Positions 20,201 through 35,200 of a DNA stretch of 47,862 nucleotides are shown here, piece after piece. Under the pieces are notes generated by a model. The model made no database searches. It was not told where the DNA came from and saw only the letters and a program-made list of their open reading frames with translations. A program made the translations under genes and the position numbers. Origin of the DNA: a virus; the IMG/VR virus record IMGVR_UViG_3300020445_000897, positions 1 through 47,862 of that record; one strand, 5' to 3'. Numbering within the stretch: position 1 is the first letter of the stretch; each line of letters starts with the position of its first letter.

Positions 20201-23200
20201 CACCAGTAATATTAGATCCTAATGTTCTAGCATGTGCTAATGTTTGTACGTTACATGGTGTGTTGTACCAGTCATATTTTGGACCAATAGCAGATATTAC
20301 TGCAACTGCATTTGAGGTTTGACCAGTAAGTGTATTATTAGCAACCCAAGTTGGACCAGTGAAAGGACCAACAACTAAGAATTGAGTGTCGTCATCCCAT
20401 TCTAAGACTTCTGAATAAGCACCATTGCTAGAGTAAACTATTTCACCAACTTGGAATGAATTGTAAACTGAACTTAATGTAATTTCACGAGCATCTTTCT
20501 TATCTGTAATATCAGTTGTAGCGATGTCATGGCACATATCATTAATGATATTAGTCAAGAATGAATCATATGTCCATGATCCAGCACCAAATTGAGTATT
20601 AACTTGCTGAGTTAATTCTTCCTTATAATAGTTGTAGTTAAAGAGAATGTTCTTACCAGCACTTCTACCAGTTGATTTAGCAGGAGCAATTATATCTCTA
20701 GCAACATCAACTAGATACTCAAATCTATCAATTACAGAAGCAATATCTGTAGGTGTTTCTGTATCTCTAACAGCATCAGTATTTGAATATTGTGCAGCGT
20801 AGTTAGGAGATTGCTCACCACTATTAAAGTCATACTGTACATTATTAAGTACATATCCACCAATCTCTTTGATCTTATTAATAGCAAATGCAGTTGCAAG
20901 AAGTTCTTCCTCAACCTGTCCTATTTGTAAGGCAGCATCGAGATATTTTTCCATTGCAGCAATAGTACTATTATTACCACCTGTTTGTAAATCAGAGCAA
21001 ATACTTTCAATAATCAACTTAAGGTCTCTCTGGCAAGTTGTTTCACCAGCAGCACCAGGATAACTAAATGCGTTATAGGTTATTGCATTAAGAGTATAGT
21101 TAAATTCAGTACTTGTATAACCAGTACATTCTTCAGCAATATACTTTCTGTTAAAGTAAAGTCTATTACCACCAATATTATAATCATTTCCAGTAGGAGC
21201 AATCATATCATTGATTGTAGTAATCAATGTATCAACTGCAGTTGCTACGTTTGCACAGTTACCAGAACCGCTATTATCAGTAATATCCCAATCACCAACA
21301 ATAATGTCATCAGTATTATCATAAGTTAAATCACCAGTGATTGCTTGCTTAACATATACACCAATACGATCATGTGCATAGATTGACTGCCAAACTTGTA
21401 GACGTATATGAAGTAGTTCATTATTATTTCCAAGATAGAAGTTTGCTGCTTCTACACTCTTCTCATTACCACCATCTTCAATATCATTTGCAATAGCATC
21501 AACAATCAAACCAAGGTCAGTCTTACAACGTAATGTACCATCAGTAGATGTACCATTAGCATTTCTTGGCATATCTAATGCAAGATCTGGATATCTTGTA
21601 AGCATATCAAATGCTGCTTTATCAACGATAACACCTCTGTTTGCACGAATTAATTCAGCAGCATCACGGAACCTGTACTGAGTATCAGCATCTATTTGTG
21701 CAGTATAAATTAGATCACTTGTACCATCGTGATATGAAACTGGGAATCCAACTTCCCTATAGGAATCAATCGTTCCACCAACAAATTCTGCTTTTGGTTC
21801 TTGCTTAGTAATAGTAGCAAGATGATCTACAGGAGATGCTAGAACTGCACTGTTAAGTGTATCAGTTAAGATAGTGACTAAGTTATTAGCAGTTGAAGTA
21901 ACATCAGAACAATCAGCAAGACTAAACTGAGATTTAGTAATACAATCAGATGTAGAACTTACAAATGTATGTGCATATTGATCATTAATTGGTGAAGGAT
22001 TTACATTAACAGTAAATGTATTTGTAGATGCCTTCGTAATAGGTAGAAGTTGATTATATGAAGGATCAGTTAAACGAGGATAAGTGTGATTTGTAGCAAA
22101 GTTATCTTGAGCACACTTGAATGTTAGTGAATTTGGAGCAATGAATATTGCATCACCAGCACAAACTATTCCATTAGTGTCAGCAGACTGGAATGTATGT
22201 ACATAATCACCACCAGTTGTTATTGCATTAGCAAGACCAGAAACAAATCTATGATTATATCCACCACCAGTGTAAAGCATAGCACGAGTTATGGAGTTAG
22301 TATCTGCCTTAACAAATGTGTGTGTATAGTTTCCACCAGCAGTAATCGCATTAGCAGTTGCTGCTACAAAGATATGATTAGTTGTGTTAGTAGAAGGAGT
22401 CTTCTTAACAACTTTAACAGAGATAGTTGTATCAGTTACCTCAGTGATCTCAACTGGAGCATCATAAGAACTATCTTTCTTAACACTAACTCCACCAGAA
22501 ACAGCAGATACAAATGAATGTGCGTCAGTATTAGTTGAAGGTAATGTATCTAAGACTAAGATATCGAATGTATTTGTCTGTGCATTCTCAACTCTAAGCC
22601 ACTTACCGCTAATTGGGTCAGTAGATCTTGGATAAGATTTCTCGGCAGCAGAACCAGATGCACCACCAAATGCACAACTGAATGTTAATGCATTGTCAGC
22701 AAGTTTAACCCAATCACCATTACCTAAACCATGACCGTTTACAGTAATTGTTATACGACCATTACCAGTGTCATAGGCAGCAGTAGTAGGTGTAATTGTG
22801 TTAACAGTTGTTCTAGGATATGAGTGATCAGTTGCATAGTCATCATGTGCACATCTAAACTTAAGTGAACTGGTAGCAATCTTAATACTCTGTCCCTTTC
22901 TCAAATCATGACGACCAATAGTCATCTTCATTATTCCTGATGTTGGGTTGTAATCAATATCAGAAGGAGTATAGTTTTTAAGTGGAGACTTACCAACATT
23001 AACAGTAAACTTGTTGTAATCTACATTAGAAATCTCTAACCATCTGTTGTTAACTGGATCAGTTGCACGTGGATAAGAATGCAATCCAGCATCATCACCC
23101 ATATTACATCTAAAGTTAAGTGAGTTATTTGTAATCTTAATCTTCTCACCATTCTTCATTTGGTGTCCAACCTTAATGCAGTTAGTATTCTCAGATCCAG

Positions 23201-26200
23201 CAACAAAGTTATGAGTTGTTGTATCTGTAATAGTAGTTGCATCACCGTTAACATTAACAGTAATAGTTGTTGCTGCTTCATCAATGATCGTTAGATCTCT
23301 GTTATAAGCATAGTCAGCACCAGAGAATGTTGAAGCACCTGTTGCACGAGGATATGTCTTCTCAGTTGTATCACCATCACTATTGAAATCACAAGTGAAG
23401 GTTAATGAATTAGCATCAATTCTAATAGTATCACCAACACTAAGAGTATGAGATCCAATAGTTAGAACCATAACACCTGATGCTGGAGTATATGATACAG
23501 CAGTTGGAGTAAAGTTCGTTGTTGGAATTGTTAATTCTAAATCACCTGTAGTTGGTGTATAAGTTGCTGCAGATGGAGTGTACTGGTTGTAGTTAACACC
23601 AACCCATGCATGAGTTGTAGTGTTAGAAGCAGTATAACCATCTAAAGTATTAATTGTAATTGTAGTACCAGTTACAGCATCAACTGGAATTGCCTGTGCA
23701 ACTAAAGGATCACCTTCGACAATTCCACCTTTTTCAGCAGAAACGAATGTATGATTAGTAATATTCGTTGAAGGAATAGTGTCAAGAACCTGAACCTTAA
23801 ATGTAGTAGATGAAGGTACAGACTCTACAAAGAACCATCTATTAGTTGCAGGGTCAGTTGCACGAGGATAAGTATGCTCAGTTTGATCCTGATCCTTAGT
23901 ACATGTAAACTTCAAGGAGTTAGGCTCAAATCTTATTGGTGTACCAACAGCAAATCCATGTGCAGATGCAGTGGTAATTGTCATTATACCTGTTGATGGG
24001 TTATACAATGTACCAGCAGAAGCAGTATGCCTACTTTGCTCTGCTCTTGGATATGTGTGTACTGTAGCATCACTATCCTGATCACAGGTCATCTTAAGTG
24101 AATTAGGTGCTAACTTAACAGTTGAATTTGCCTTACTCAATCCACCAGATGTTGCTGATTGGAATGTATGAGGAGTTACGTTAGTAGAAGGAATTTCAGC
24201 TAAGACTTGAACATCAAAAGTATTTGTAGTTACATTACTAATAGGAACCCACTTCTTACTAATTGGGTCAGTAGATCTTGGATAAGTCTTATTACCAGAT
24301 CCATGAGTACAAGTGAATGTTAATGAATCATCTGCAAGTTTAATCTTCTCACCATTAGAGAATCCATGACCTGCAATAGTCAATGTCATTATACCTGTTG
24401 AAGGTACATAATTTGCATCAGTAACTGTATGAGTTGTTGGAGCAGGTAAACTATGTGCACCAATCGTCAATTCTAAAGCACCTGTAGTTGCATTGTAAGA
24501 TGCATCGGTAGGTGTGTAGTCAACTACTGGAGACTTACCAATATTAACAGTAATAGTATTATCACGTTTAACTATTCCATGAGGAACAGCAGATACAAAT
24601 GTATGAACGTACTGATTACCAACAAGAGCATCAAAACCAACATTAACTGTAAATGTATTCTCAGTTACAGCAGTGATTCTTAACCATCTACCTTGATATG
24701 GATCAGTTAATCTTGGATAACTAGCAACCTTCTTATTACCATCTCTTGTGCAAGTAAATCCTAATGAATGATTTTCAATTCTAATCTGATCAGTGGTTGT
24801 CATTCCATGACCAATAATAGTAATAGTCATTTCACCAGTTGCAGGATTGTATGACGCATTCTCTGCAGTCATTTCAATACCATTATTATAGATTGGTAGT
24901 GAAGTATTATAACCAGGATCATCACCTCTAGGATAAGAGTGAATTGTCTTATAATTGTCTTGATCGCACTCGAACGATATACCGTCTTTAACTATTCTTA
25001 AAGTCTCTCCAGCACGAGTCATGCTATTTGGTAAAGCATACTTGAAGGTATGAGTATAGTTTCCACCAGAGACTATACAACCAGAAGTTGCAGAAACAAA
25101 TGTATGAGTTGTGAGGTTTGTAATAGGTCCACGTCCACCGTTAACATTAACTGTGATTGTAGTAGCACCTACAGCAAGAATTTCAAGTGAAGTATTGTAA
25201 GCATAGTCAGCACCACTGTTTGTACCAGCACCTGCTGCTCTTGGATAAGATCCATTACCAAGACTACCTTGAGTACAACTGAATGTTAATCCATTTGCTA
25301 ATATTTCAATATTTTCACCAACTGATAAACTATGAGATCCTATTGTTAGTACCAATTCACCTGAAGTTGGATTGTATGTGGCACCAGTTGGAGTAAATGT
25401 TACTAAAGGAGATGCTCCTACATTAACATCAAAGGTATTTGTAGTTACACTACTAATAGGTAACCAAGTGTTGTACTTAGGATCAGTAGTTCTAGGATAT
25501 GCATGTTCAGTTGCATTACCATCCATATCACAGGTAAAGACAAGTGAGTTTCTATCAAACATCACTCTATCACCAATATGGAATCCATGATTACCAATTA
25601 CAGCACCAGTAGCAGCAGATACGAATGTATGTGCATAATTACCACCAGAAATAACAGCACCAGAAACAGCACTTTGGAATGTATGAGTAGTAGTGTTGGA
25701 AGAAATACCAACGTTAATTGTAATAGATGTGTTTGCAACAACAGACTCAACAGTAATAGCAGTTCCTTGGAATGGGTCTCTCTTCTTCTTAATTCCGTTA
25801 GTTGTAGAAGTAACATAAGTATGAGTCGTTGTGTTAGTTGAAGGTATAGAATCTAATACTTGTATAGTAAAGTCATTACCAGCAACTTCTTCTACATTCA
25901 TCCACTTACCGCTAATTGGGTCAGTAGAACGAGGATAAGCATGGTTAGTAGCACCACCATCTTGTGTACACTTGAATGTTATAGCACCATCTTCTAATTT
26001 AACAACGTCATTACACTTCTTAACGCCATCTGTAGTTGCAGATACGAATGAATGTGTATAATTTCCAAGAGCAGATGCACCTACAGGAATATCAAAGTTA
26101 TTATTGTCAGGTACAGCAACAATAGATACCCATTGACCGCTAATTGGATCACTAGGTCTAGGATATGCATGGTTAGTAGCATTATTATCCATTGTGCACT

Positions 26201-29200
26201 GGAAGGTAATAGCACCATCTTCCAATTTAACTCTATCACCAACCTTATAGTTGTGAGTAGACTTAGTAATTCTCATAATACCTGTTGAGGCATTATAAGA
26301 TGCACCTGTTGGAGTAATCTTATTTGGAGCAGTTAATCCATGACCAGCACTGGTAATTGTTAATAAACCAGTTGTGCCATTGTAAGTTGCACCAGTAGCT
26401 GAAATATCATCAGTTAAAGTTCTAGGATATGAGTGATTACCAGCACCAGCACCACAACTGAATTCAATAGATCCATCAATAAGTTTGATAGAATCACCAA
26501 CAGCAATATCATGAGTACCAATGGTTAATACCATTTCACCTGTTGCTGGAGTAAATGCAGCACCAGTAGGTGTATAGTTGACGATTGGTGTAGCACCAAC
26601 ATTAACTACGATACTCTTATCGGTTATTTTAGTAATTTCAAGATCTTGACCACTAACAGGATCACCAGATCTAGGATAAGCATGAATTGCTCTCTCCTCA
26701 TCCATTGAACACTTGAAGAACAATGAATTATTAGCAATCTTAACCTGAGTACCTATATCAAGACTATGAGGTCCAATCCAGAGTTCTAAATCTCCAGTAT
26801 CACCATCATAATCTGCATTATTAACATCGAAGTTATTATCAATGGTAATAGTCATAGCACCTGAAGATGCTGTATAAGCAACTCCAGTAGGAGTATACTT
26901 ACTACCTGGTTTTAGATCATTATCACCGATATTAAAGGTTAAGAATCCAGTCTCAGCATCATAAACTCCTGCAGTTGGTGTATAACTTACGGTTGGAGAC
27001 TTACCAACATTAACACTAAAGTTATTTGCATCGATATATGTAACTTCTAACCAACCTTGTCCAGCTGGATCATCTGATCTAGGATAACTTTGATTAACAG
27101 TATTACCATCAGATGTACAATTAAATACTATAGAATTGGGCTTAAACTTAATTCTATCTCCTTGTACAAGATTATGTCCATTAGATACAATAGTTAAAAC
27201 ACCAGTTGTAGCAGTATATGTCGAACCTGTTGCTGTAATTGTTCTAGGAGCAGCAAGTCCATGACTAGAAACTGTTAGTGTTAATTCACCAGTTACAGGA
27301 TCATAATCTGCATTTGTAGGTGTCTTCTGTACAAGACCACCATAATCAGATTCTGTTAAAGTAGCATCAAATTTCTGTATAAATCCATGATCTCCTTGTA
27401 TTTCCCAAGGTACATTATTAACGATGAATCTAACCATCTTATCCATCACTTCATATGCAAAGACAGTCATTGAAACATCTGCTTCTACTGTACTTGCTTG
27501 AATTTGAATTGGGTTAGTAGTTCTATCAACGTAGTAAGAAGCAGCAGTCCACATATGACTATTACTACCATTACGAAGATCATCTACTAATGAATTGACA
27601 ACATCTCTTACATCATCTTCACAATCAGCTTCACTACCCTTAACTGTATGTTGAGTATATACTTCCTTCATTATATGAACTGTCTCATTCTTAATGAAGT
27701 CAATATTTGATACTAATAAATCAGCAGCATCTAAGTATCTGTGTGAATTTCCAACAAATCCCTTAGAAGCAATACCAACGTTAACAGTTACAGTTGTACC
27801 AGTTACTGCAGTAATTGCTAAAGCAGTTCCATATGCAGGGTCAGTAGTTCTTGGATAAGTGTGTGATGTAGCGTTATTATCAAGTGAACAAGTAAAGGAT
27901 AACTTATTGGCACCAATAGTAAGAGTATCACTTGTTGTATAACTATGAGATCCGATAGTTAATACCAAGACACCTGTTGTGTGGTCATAAGTTGCAGCAG
28001 TTACATCCTTCTGAACACTACCAGCAGTAATTGTGATAGCATTAGATGAAGTACCACCATCATAAGTGTGCTTACCAATAGCACGAGTACTTGCTAATAT
28101 AGAATCATTATTAAACTCTTCTCCAGCAGTAAAACTCTCACCACCAGACCAATCTTCAGTGTAATTTACACCATCAGGACCATCAAAATGAATTAATAGT
28201 TTTGCATTTGCATCACCTTGATGAATACCAGTTGCTGCAGTAAATGGAAGTGTAGAATAACGAGCAGTAGGTGATACCCTTAACTCATCAATATGTCCTT
28301 TAAATCCATTAGCACCAGCATAGTCAGCACCAATTCTTATTGGTTTCTGTGGGAAGTTGCTACTATCTGTACCAGTACCAACTTCAGCACCATTAAGTAA
28401 AATCTTAGATGTAGTAGAAGATCTTTGAACCGCTACATGATACCAAACATTATTGTTCAATGTTGTAGCACCAGAAGTTACAAGATCAGATCCATTAACG
28501 TTATAACGTATTTGACCAGCTTCTAAGTAAATTCTTATAGCAACTTCAGTTGCATTTGCTCTTTGATCAAATAGAGTTGCAGTTCCACTTAAAGATGATG
28601 CATCAGCACGTACCCAGAACTCGATAGTAAATGCATTAGTAGTCCATGCAAACTCTGAAGAAGTTGCAATATTAACATAGTCAGTAGTTGCTGAATCTAA
28701 TAATAATGAAGCAGTTCCAAATTTCTTCTGTGCAGTATCAATTTGAGCACTATTGTGGAAAATTATATCATGATAATCTTCACCACTTGCTTTTGATCTA
28801 CCAATCTTACCAACATAAACAGTTTGTCTTGCTTGACTATATCCAACAACTTCTGCTTTAGTATCAGGAGTTCTAATTACTTGACCAGCAACAAAGAATC
28901 CACTACCCTTTTTATCTTTGAAAGTTATCTTTCTAACTTTACCTTCTTCACTAGCAGCAAAATCACCACTACTATTACCATATTCAATCTTATAGTTGCG
29001 AATAGTTTCGTTTTCTACTAATGCACCACTAGCATTGTCATAAGGAATGACATAGTTATTAATTTGTTCATTAGCAGGGAAGTTTTCGTTAAATGGAGTA
29101 TCGTTATCAGTGTAATTAACAATATTAACTTGAGACTTAGATATATCATCTAAGACAACGTTTGGATATGATGTAGATGTAATTCTGTTGAATAATAGTC

Positions 29201-32200
29201 CGAAGAAGGATGATCCTGGAGATATATTAACCTGTCCAATAAACTCTTGAGTTACAGGGTCTTGATATGTGCTAGTTGCTGTAATTTGAGCAACAACACC
29301 AGACTGAGCAGCAATAATGTAGTCATTTAACTGAATATCAAATAAACCTGGAGTAGACTGATATGTACCAGTAGTCTTACTTAAAGTTAAATTATTGGTA
29401 ATTGTAATATCAGTTCCATAAAGAGGTACATCTTCTTGTTGTGCAGTAGCAGTAGTTCCATTCTGTGCTCTGGTTATACCAAGAGTAGTAGAATCATTAT
29501 TCTGTGTAATAGTATCAACTCTAAAGATTTCAGAACCAAACTGATAATTCTTAGTAGTAGTAAAGGTTCCTGCAGGAACTGCCTCATCTGCAGCACTATT
29601 ATCAGTCTTATACTTAACAACTTCAACAGAAGTAGTTGAAAGACCAATAGTATAACGTAATTGAGCAAGAGGAGTTTCTTGACCTTTCTGTAGGTTAATT
29701 GCTTCTACTTGTGCAGTATCACCTTGGAAGTTAGTTACCTTCTCGTTAAAGACGAATAAACCTTGATTAACTACATTAGTAACTGAAGCAACGTTGGCAG
29801 AGAATCCAGTAGCACTAACAGTTACCAATTCACCAACTATAAAGGAATCAGATCCTACAATGAATCCATTAACAGTATTACCAACAACGCTAGTAGTTGT
29901 TAAACGAGCATTAGAACTTGTACCAACTAGATCATTACTGACGTTAGGGAAAATACCACTAATATTAGTAAATTCCATTGCAACAGTTTGAATCTGATTA
30001 ATAACAACGTTTACATATTTTACACTAGCAGGTGGTTGTGGTGCTTCACTAAAGACTATAGAGTCTTGCTGAATACTGAATGAAGTACCAGGAGTTTGTA
30101 CAACACCATTAAGAACGATCATTAACTGATTAGCGTTCGCAACAACGTTGTCCCCATTAACTGTTAGAGGGAATGATATTCTCTCACCATCAAATAGAGA
30201 GGAAACATCATCAATTCTTTGTACAACAGATGTTAAAATGTTCTCAGAAGATGTTAATCGTTTCTGTCTGAATAATACCTCTGTATTATTAAACTCAGAG
30301 TAAACAGGTTCAACAAGAGCAAAGTTTTGTATATTAGGAACAATCGCTTCCTGTGCAAGTTCAACAGACTTAGTTAACTGGAAGAATGTCTCTTTGTTTG
30401 GAATATAACCATATTCATTAAGGTTTAGTTCACCAAATACCTTGAATGATGCAGGGTGAACGTTCTTAATAAGAATCTCTTTCCACTCACTAATAGAAGT
30501 AGAAGACTTAACAGCATAAGAGAAGTCCTGATAGTAGTAAGAGTCTTGAATCTTTTGAATAATTTCAGAAGGTTTACCAACGTCATCAATAAACTGACCT
30601 GTTGTCTTAGTAATAGAACCAATTTCAAGAACACCTTTAGCAATCTTAAGATCACTAATCAAACCTGATGACTTAGAAATAACACCAGTAATTCTTTGAT
30701 TTTCTGAAAATTCTCCAGTATAATCAACAATCTTAAGTACTCTAGGTCCAATCTGCCAACCAGAGTTCTCTGAAACATATCCTGTTGCTGTAGCACTTGT
30801 AAGACTATCACCTTGATATACAAGTTCACCTTCTAAGAAGGTTGATGTAACAACGTTAGCAGTTGCAGCACCACCAAATGACTCAGTTAATACACTTTGT
30901 CTACCAGTACCAGCGTTAACGAATGAAAGTGCATCACCTAGTTCAGCGTTTGCTGCAGTAATAGCAAGTTTCAACTGATCACCTTCTAATGAGTTTGCAG
31001 TACCAGCAATAGCATAGTAAGTAGTAGATGCGTTTAATCTACCTGTTGCACCAGCAGCAAGTGGGAAATCAGCACCATCTCCAGTATCTGTAACACTAAC
31101 AGTGACAGCAGCACCGTTTTGAATACCATGTGGGAAAGCAAACTGTAGTAATCCTAAGTCAAGGTTTACAACATAGTTGAAGGATGACCTTAATGAAACA
31201 GTAGGAGTTGAAGAATATCCAGCACCAGGATCCTTAACAATAATAACGTCTAATCGACCATTCTTAATTGTTGCCTCAGCAACAGCACCACTACCACCAC
31301 CTCCAGTGATAATAACAGCAGGTGCTTGTGAATATCCAGTACCTGGGTCAGTAATGGTAATACTATCGAGAATACTTGTAGATGTTAACTGAGCATTAAT
31401 TGGGAATGTAATTTCAGGACGTAAAGTATAGTCATGTGGGTAATCATAACCAAAGTTATTGTTCTTAAGTTTCTTAATCTTACCAACCTTATCACCTTTA
31501 GTGAAGATTGATGCACCTGTACCAAATGCAGGAATAACAACTACTAATTCAGCACCTGAACCAGTAAGACCAGCTCCGAGAATACCTTCAATAGAGTTAA
31601 TATCAATAGATGCAGTTGTATATCCTTTACCTGGAGATGTTACGTTTACTGCACTTATCTGACCTGGAATTACATTACCATCAGCATCAGTACCATCTGA
31701 TACTATAATCTGTACAAAACCACCTTCACCGTTTCCAGCAATAGGAACACTATCATATTGTCCAACTGCATATTCAGTACCTGGATCATTAATTTGAATT
31801 CTTTCAATCTGTCTGCTAGAAGTAATACTGCTAACGATAGGTAATTTAGTATAGAATCCACCTGGGTTAACTATTCTGATATCTGATATAGAACCTACTG
31901 CTTTAACACTACTTGTACTATAAGAAGCTTGTGCTATAGTAGCAGCACCCTCTGGTTCATGAAGTAATGGGAACTTAATAATGTCAGCACCCCTGGTAAT
32001 TGTTGCACCAGCAATAGCACTAATCTCAAATGTACCCTTATAAGGTGAATTTACAACATCAAGATAACTTCCAGCAACAACAGGAGAATCATCACCAGTC
32101 CTTGATGGGTCAAAGTAGTAAGAAATATTTGTTACAACGCCAGTATCAACTTTTAATTTAACTGTAGGAGTAGGTTGTCCACCACCAGTAACACCAGGAG

Positions 32201-35200
32201 TACCAACCCTTTCAATAGAGTTAAAGGAGTATTCCAACTTATAGAGGTTATCCTTAGCAAATGATAGGTTTCCACCTGCCATTGAGGAATGACTTAAGTC
32301 AAAGAGATATTGATGTCCATAATACATCTTCAAAGTCGGAGACTTGACAAAGATGTTAACATTAGCAGCAGTAGTTGCTGGATCAGTTATAGCAGCTTGC
32401 TTTAACTTGTAAGTAAATTCAAGAGGACTTACAACACTATTAACAGCAAATGCACCATCATACTCATCATAAACAGTTGAACCAACAGTCTGTGATGGGT
32501 TGCCATCAACATAAATCATGTCTCCAGCACTTAGATAATGACTTGTGTCAGTAATTACATAGACTTCATCACTATTTGCTACAGCAGAAACCTGAAGAAT
32601 CTTAGTTAAGTTAGTAACCAAGGTAATCTTGAGAACCCCTGTTAGACCAGTGATTTGGGCGGTTGAATAACCAGCATTATAAGTGATATTACCAGAAGGT
32701 ATATTAATAACAGATCCAACAATATATGCTGATCCACCAGCAACTTCATCAATTCTTACTGAGTAATCATCATCACTATAAGGTTTGAATACTGCATAAC
32801 TATCAAGATTCTGTCCACCACCAGCATTATAGTTTAAACCATCTAAATTATAGTCATCTAAATCAATATCAAAAGTACCAGGAGTTGTATTATTAACTGT
32901 TGCGAATGTATAACCCTGTATTTCATTAATATCATTAGGAATATCACCAGTAATACCATAAGTACTTTGCTCATTAAACTGTTCTGTTGTTAATCTACCA
33001 GTGTTTAAATCATTAGTCCAAGTATTATTATTAACAGCAAGATATAACTTATTATTTGTAGTATCCTTTCTAATAATATAACCACTGTTTACAAAAGTTC
33101 CACCAGTATTCTTAAGCACTAACTTAGAACCAACACTAAAGTTAAATGCTTGGTTAATAGTTAATTCTTGTATATTATCAATCTTAATTGTAGGTGTTAC
33201 CTTAAAGTAGTACCTATTCTTAACAACTGCAGTTACTTTAAGTTTCTGAGAACCTGGTGAAGGAACTGTAGCAGTCCTAGAACTCCAAACATCCTGAACA
33301 TAAGTCAATGTCTCAGTATCTTGGTTCATTGTAGTTGTAGTGTCATCAAAGTCTAATGACTGATAACCAGCATCACCAAGAGCATAACCAGCAGTAGACA
33401 TTGTTAAAGACGAACCAACAACAGGAGTTACAGCAGTTCTTACAAAACTTACACCACTATTTGTTTGCTTACCTTTGTCTCCAAGTCTTGTAGCATCAGC
33501 ATCTTTATCAGATTTAATACCAAATCCAGCATAATCAATGTAATCATAACGACTCAGATGATCTGCAAACCAAGCATCATCTCCCCAGTCAAAAGTAAGA
33601 CCAAATGCACCAGCAGTAGGTAATGCAGTTATATCACTAGGAACAGAAGGTGTGACTGCTCTATTTCTTAAACGTAAATGATCAATATGGAATTGACCCT
33701 GTTCATTAGATCTGAAACTACCTGTTGTACCATCTGCACCAGGAATATTACCAAAGTGAAGATCTTTAGCACCTAAAGCAGTATTTGCAATAGTACCTGT
33801 GGCAACAGAAATTCCATTCACATATACCGTGAATGTATTACCACTCTTAACTAATGCTATTGCTTGCCATGTATTATCAGCATATAAGTTAGTTTGAGTT
33901 GATGTTAAAGAACTACCAGCAGCATTAATAGTTGTAGTATTATTAGTTACAGTTAAGGTTAAAGGACCACTCGGACCAGCAGAAGACTGATCATAGAAGA
34001 GATGTAGTCCACCAGTAGCTGTTGTACCATCACCAATAGCACATAGAGTCTCTTTAGGCTGGGAGAATTTATTTGTATTTGTAGAATCTTTAAAGATGAA
34101 GAACTCTAAAGTAAAGTCTCCAGCAAGTTTTGTACCCAACTCAGCAGCAGTAAACTTAATATTTGTGTTTACCCAACTGGTAGGTGATGCTGTTTGAGCA
34201 CCAAGGATTTTACCCCATCCATTTGCAGCATCATATGTGAATGAATCACCTGTGCTTGTAAGAGCAGCAGTATAATGTGCTGTAGTATCAGTAAGTGCAC
34301 TGGAAGTAAATGGAACTACAAATTCGTTTCTATTCCATGCAGTTTGACCAAATACATGTATATCACCAGAATTATCAACATCTAAAGTATGTGCATATAA
34401 ACCTTCAATATTATCAGCATCAAATTCAGTAGTTGTATGATTCTTAATTACACCATTATAACCAATCTTAAGTGTATCTACTGTTCTATACTCATTAGTA
34501 TTGTCATCTCTAGTGAAACCAATATTAAGATCACCAAAGATATCAATTACAGACTTACGTATAGCAGTAACTTCTCTACCAGGAGCAACATAACGATAGT
34601 TCCAGATTAATGTACCTGAAGCATTGATCTTACCTACCCATACACTGTCTCTAGTTGTATCATCAGACTTAAGACGACATGTAGCAGTGATATAGAGTTC
34701 TTGGAACTCATCCATACACAAACTTACATCACGCAATGAATATAATGTATTACTATAACCATTGATCCAATCTACAGTAATAGCATTGGTTCCAATCTGA
34801 CATTTACCTACAGCAACATCAGTATCAGCAGCATTTAAGGATGCTCCAGTCTCCATAGAGAAGTAAACATCTGTACCATCAATATGAATATCAGTAATTC
34901 TTTCATGCTTATTAGCAGAAGCAAATTTACGCTTAATAGCGAAATTACCAGATGTATCAATAGATGCTATGAAAGCATCATCAGGAGAAACAGAGTTTGT
35001 ATTTGTATAACCACCAATTAAGAAACGAGTATCAGAATACTTCTTAATTACTGTTACATTATCACCACGAGTACTACCAGAGATACCAGCATATGCTTTT
35101 TGGAAATTTAATGTTGCACTTAGACCGTTTGCTGCCTGAGTATACTTACAAAGGATAATATCAGGGTTATATGCATTAAGAAGACTACTATTTGGTTTAT

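Noticed and set aside
21945-28020. Repeats considered as a CRISPR-like or non-coding array
   Set aside because: Units are in frame, of protein-domain length and degenerate at codon third positions; there are no regular short repeats with spacers.
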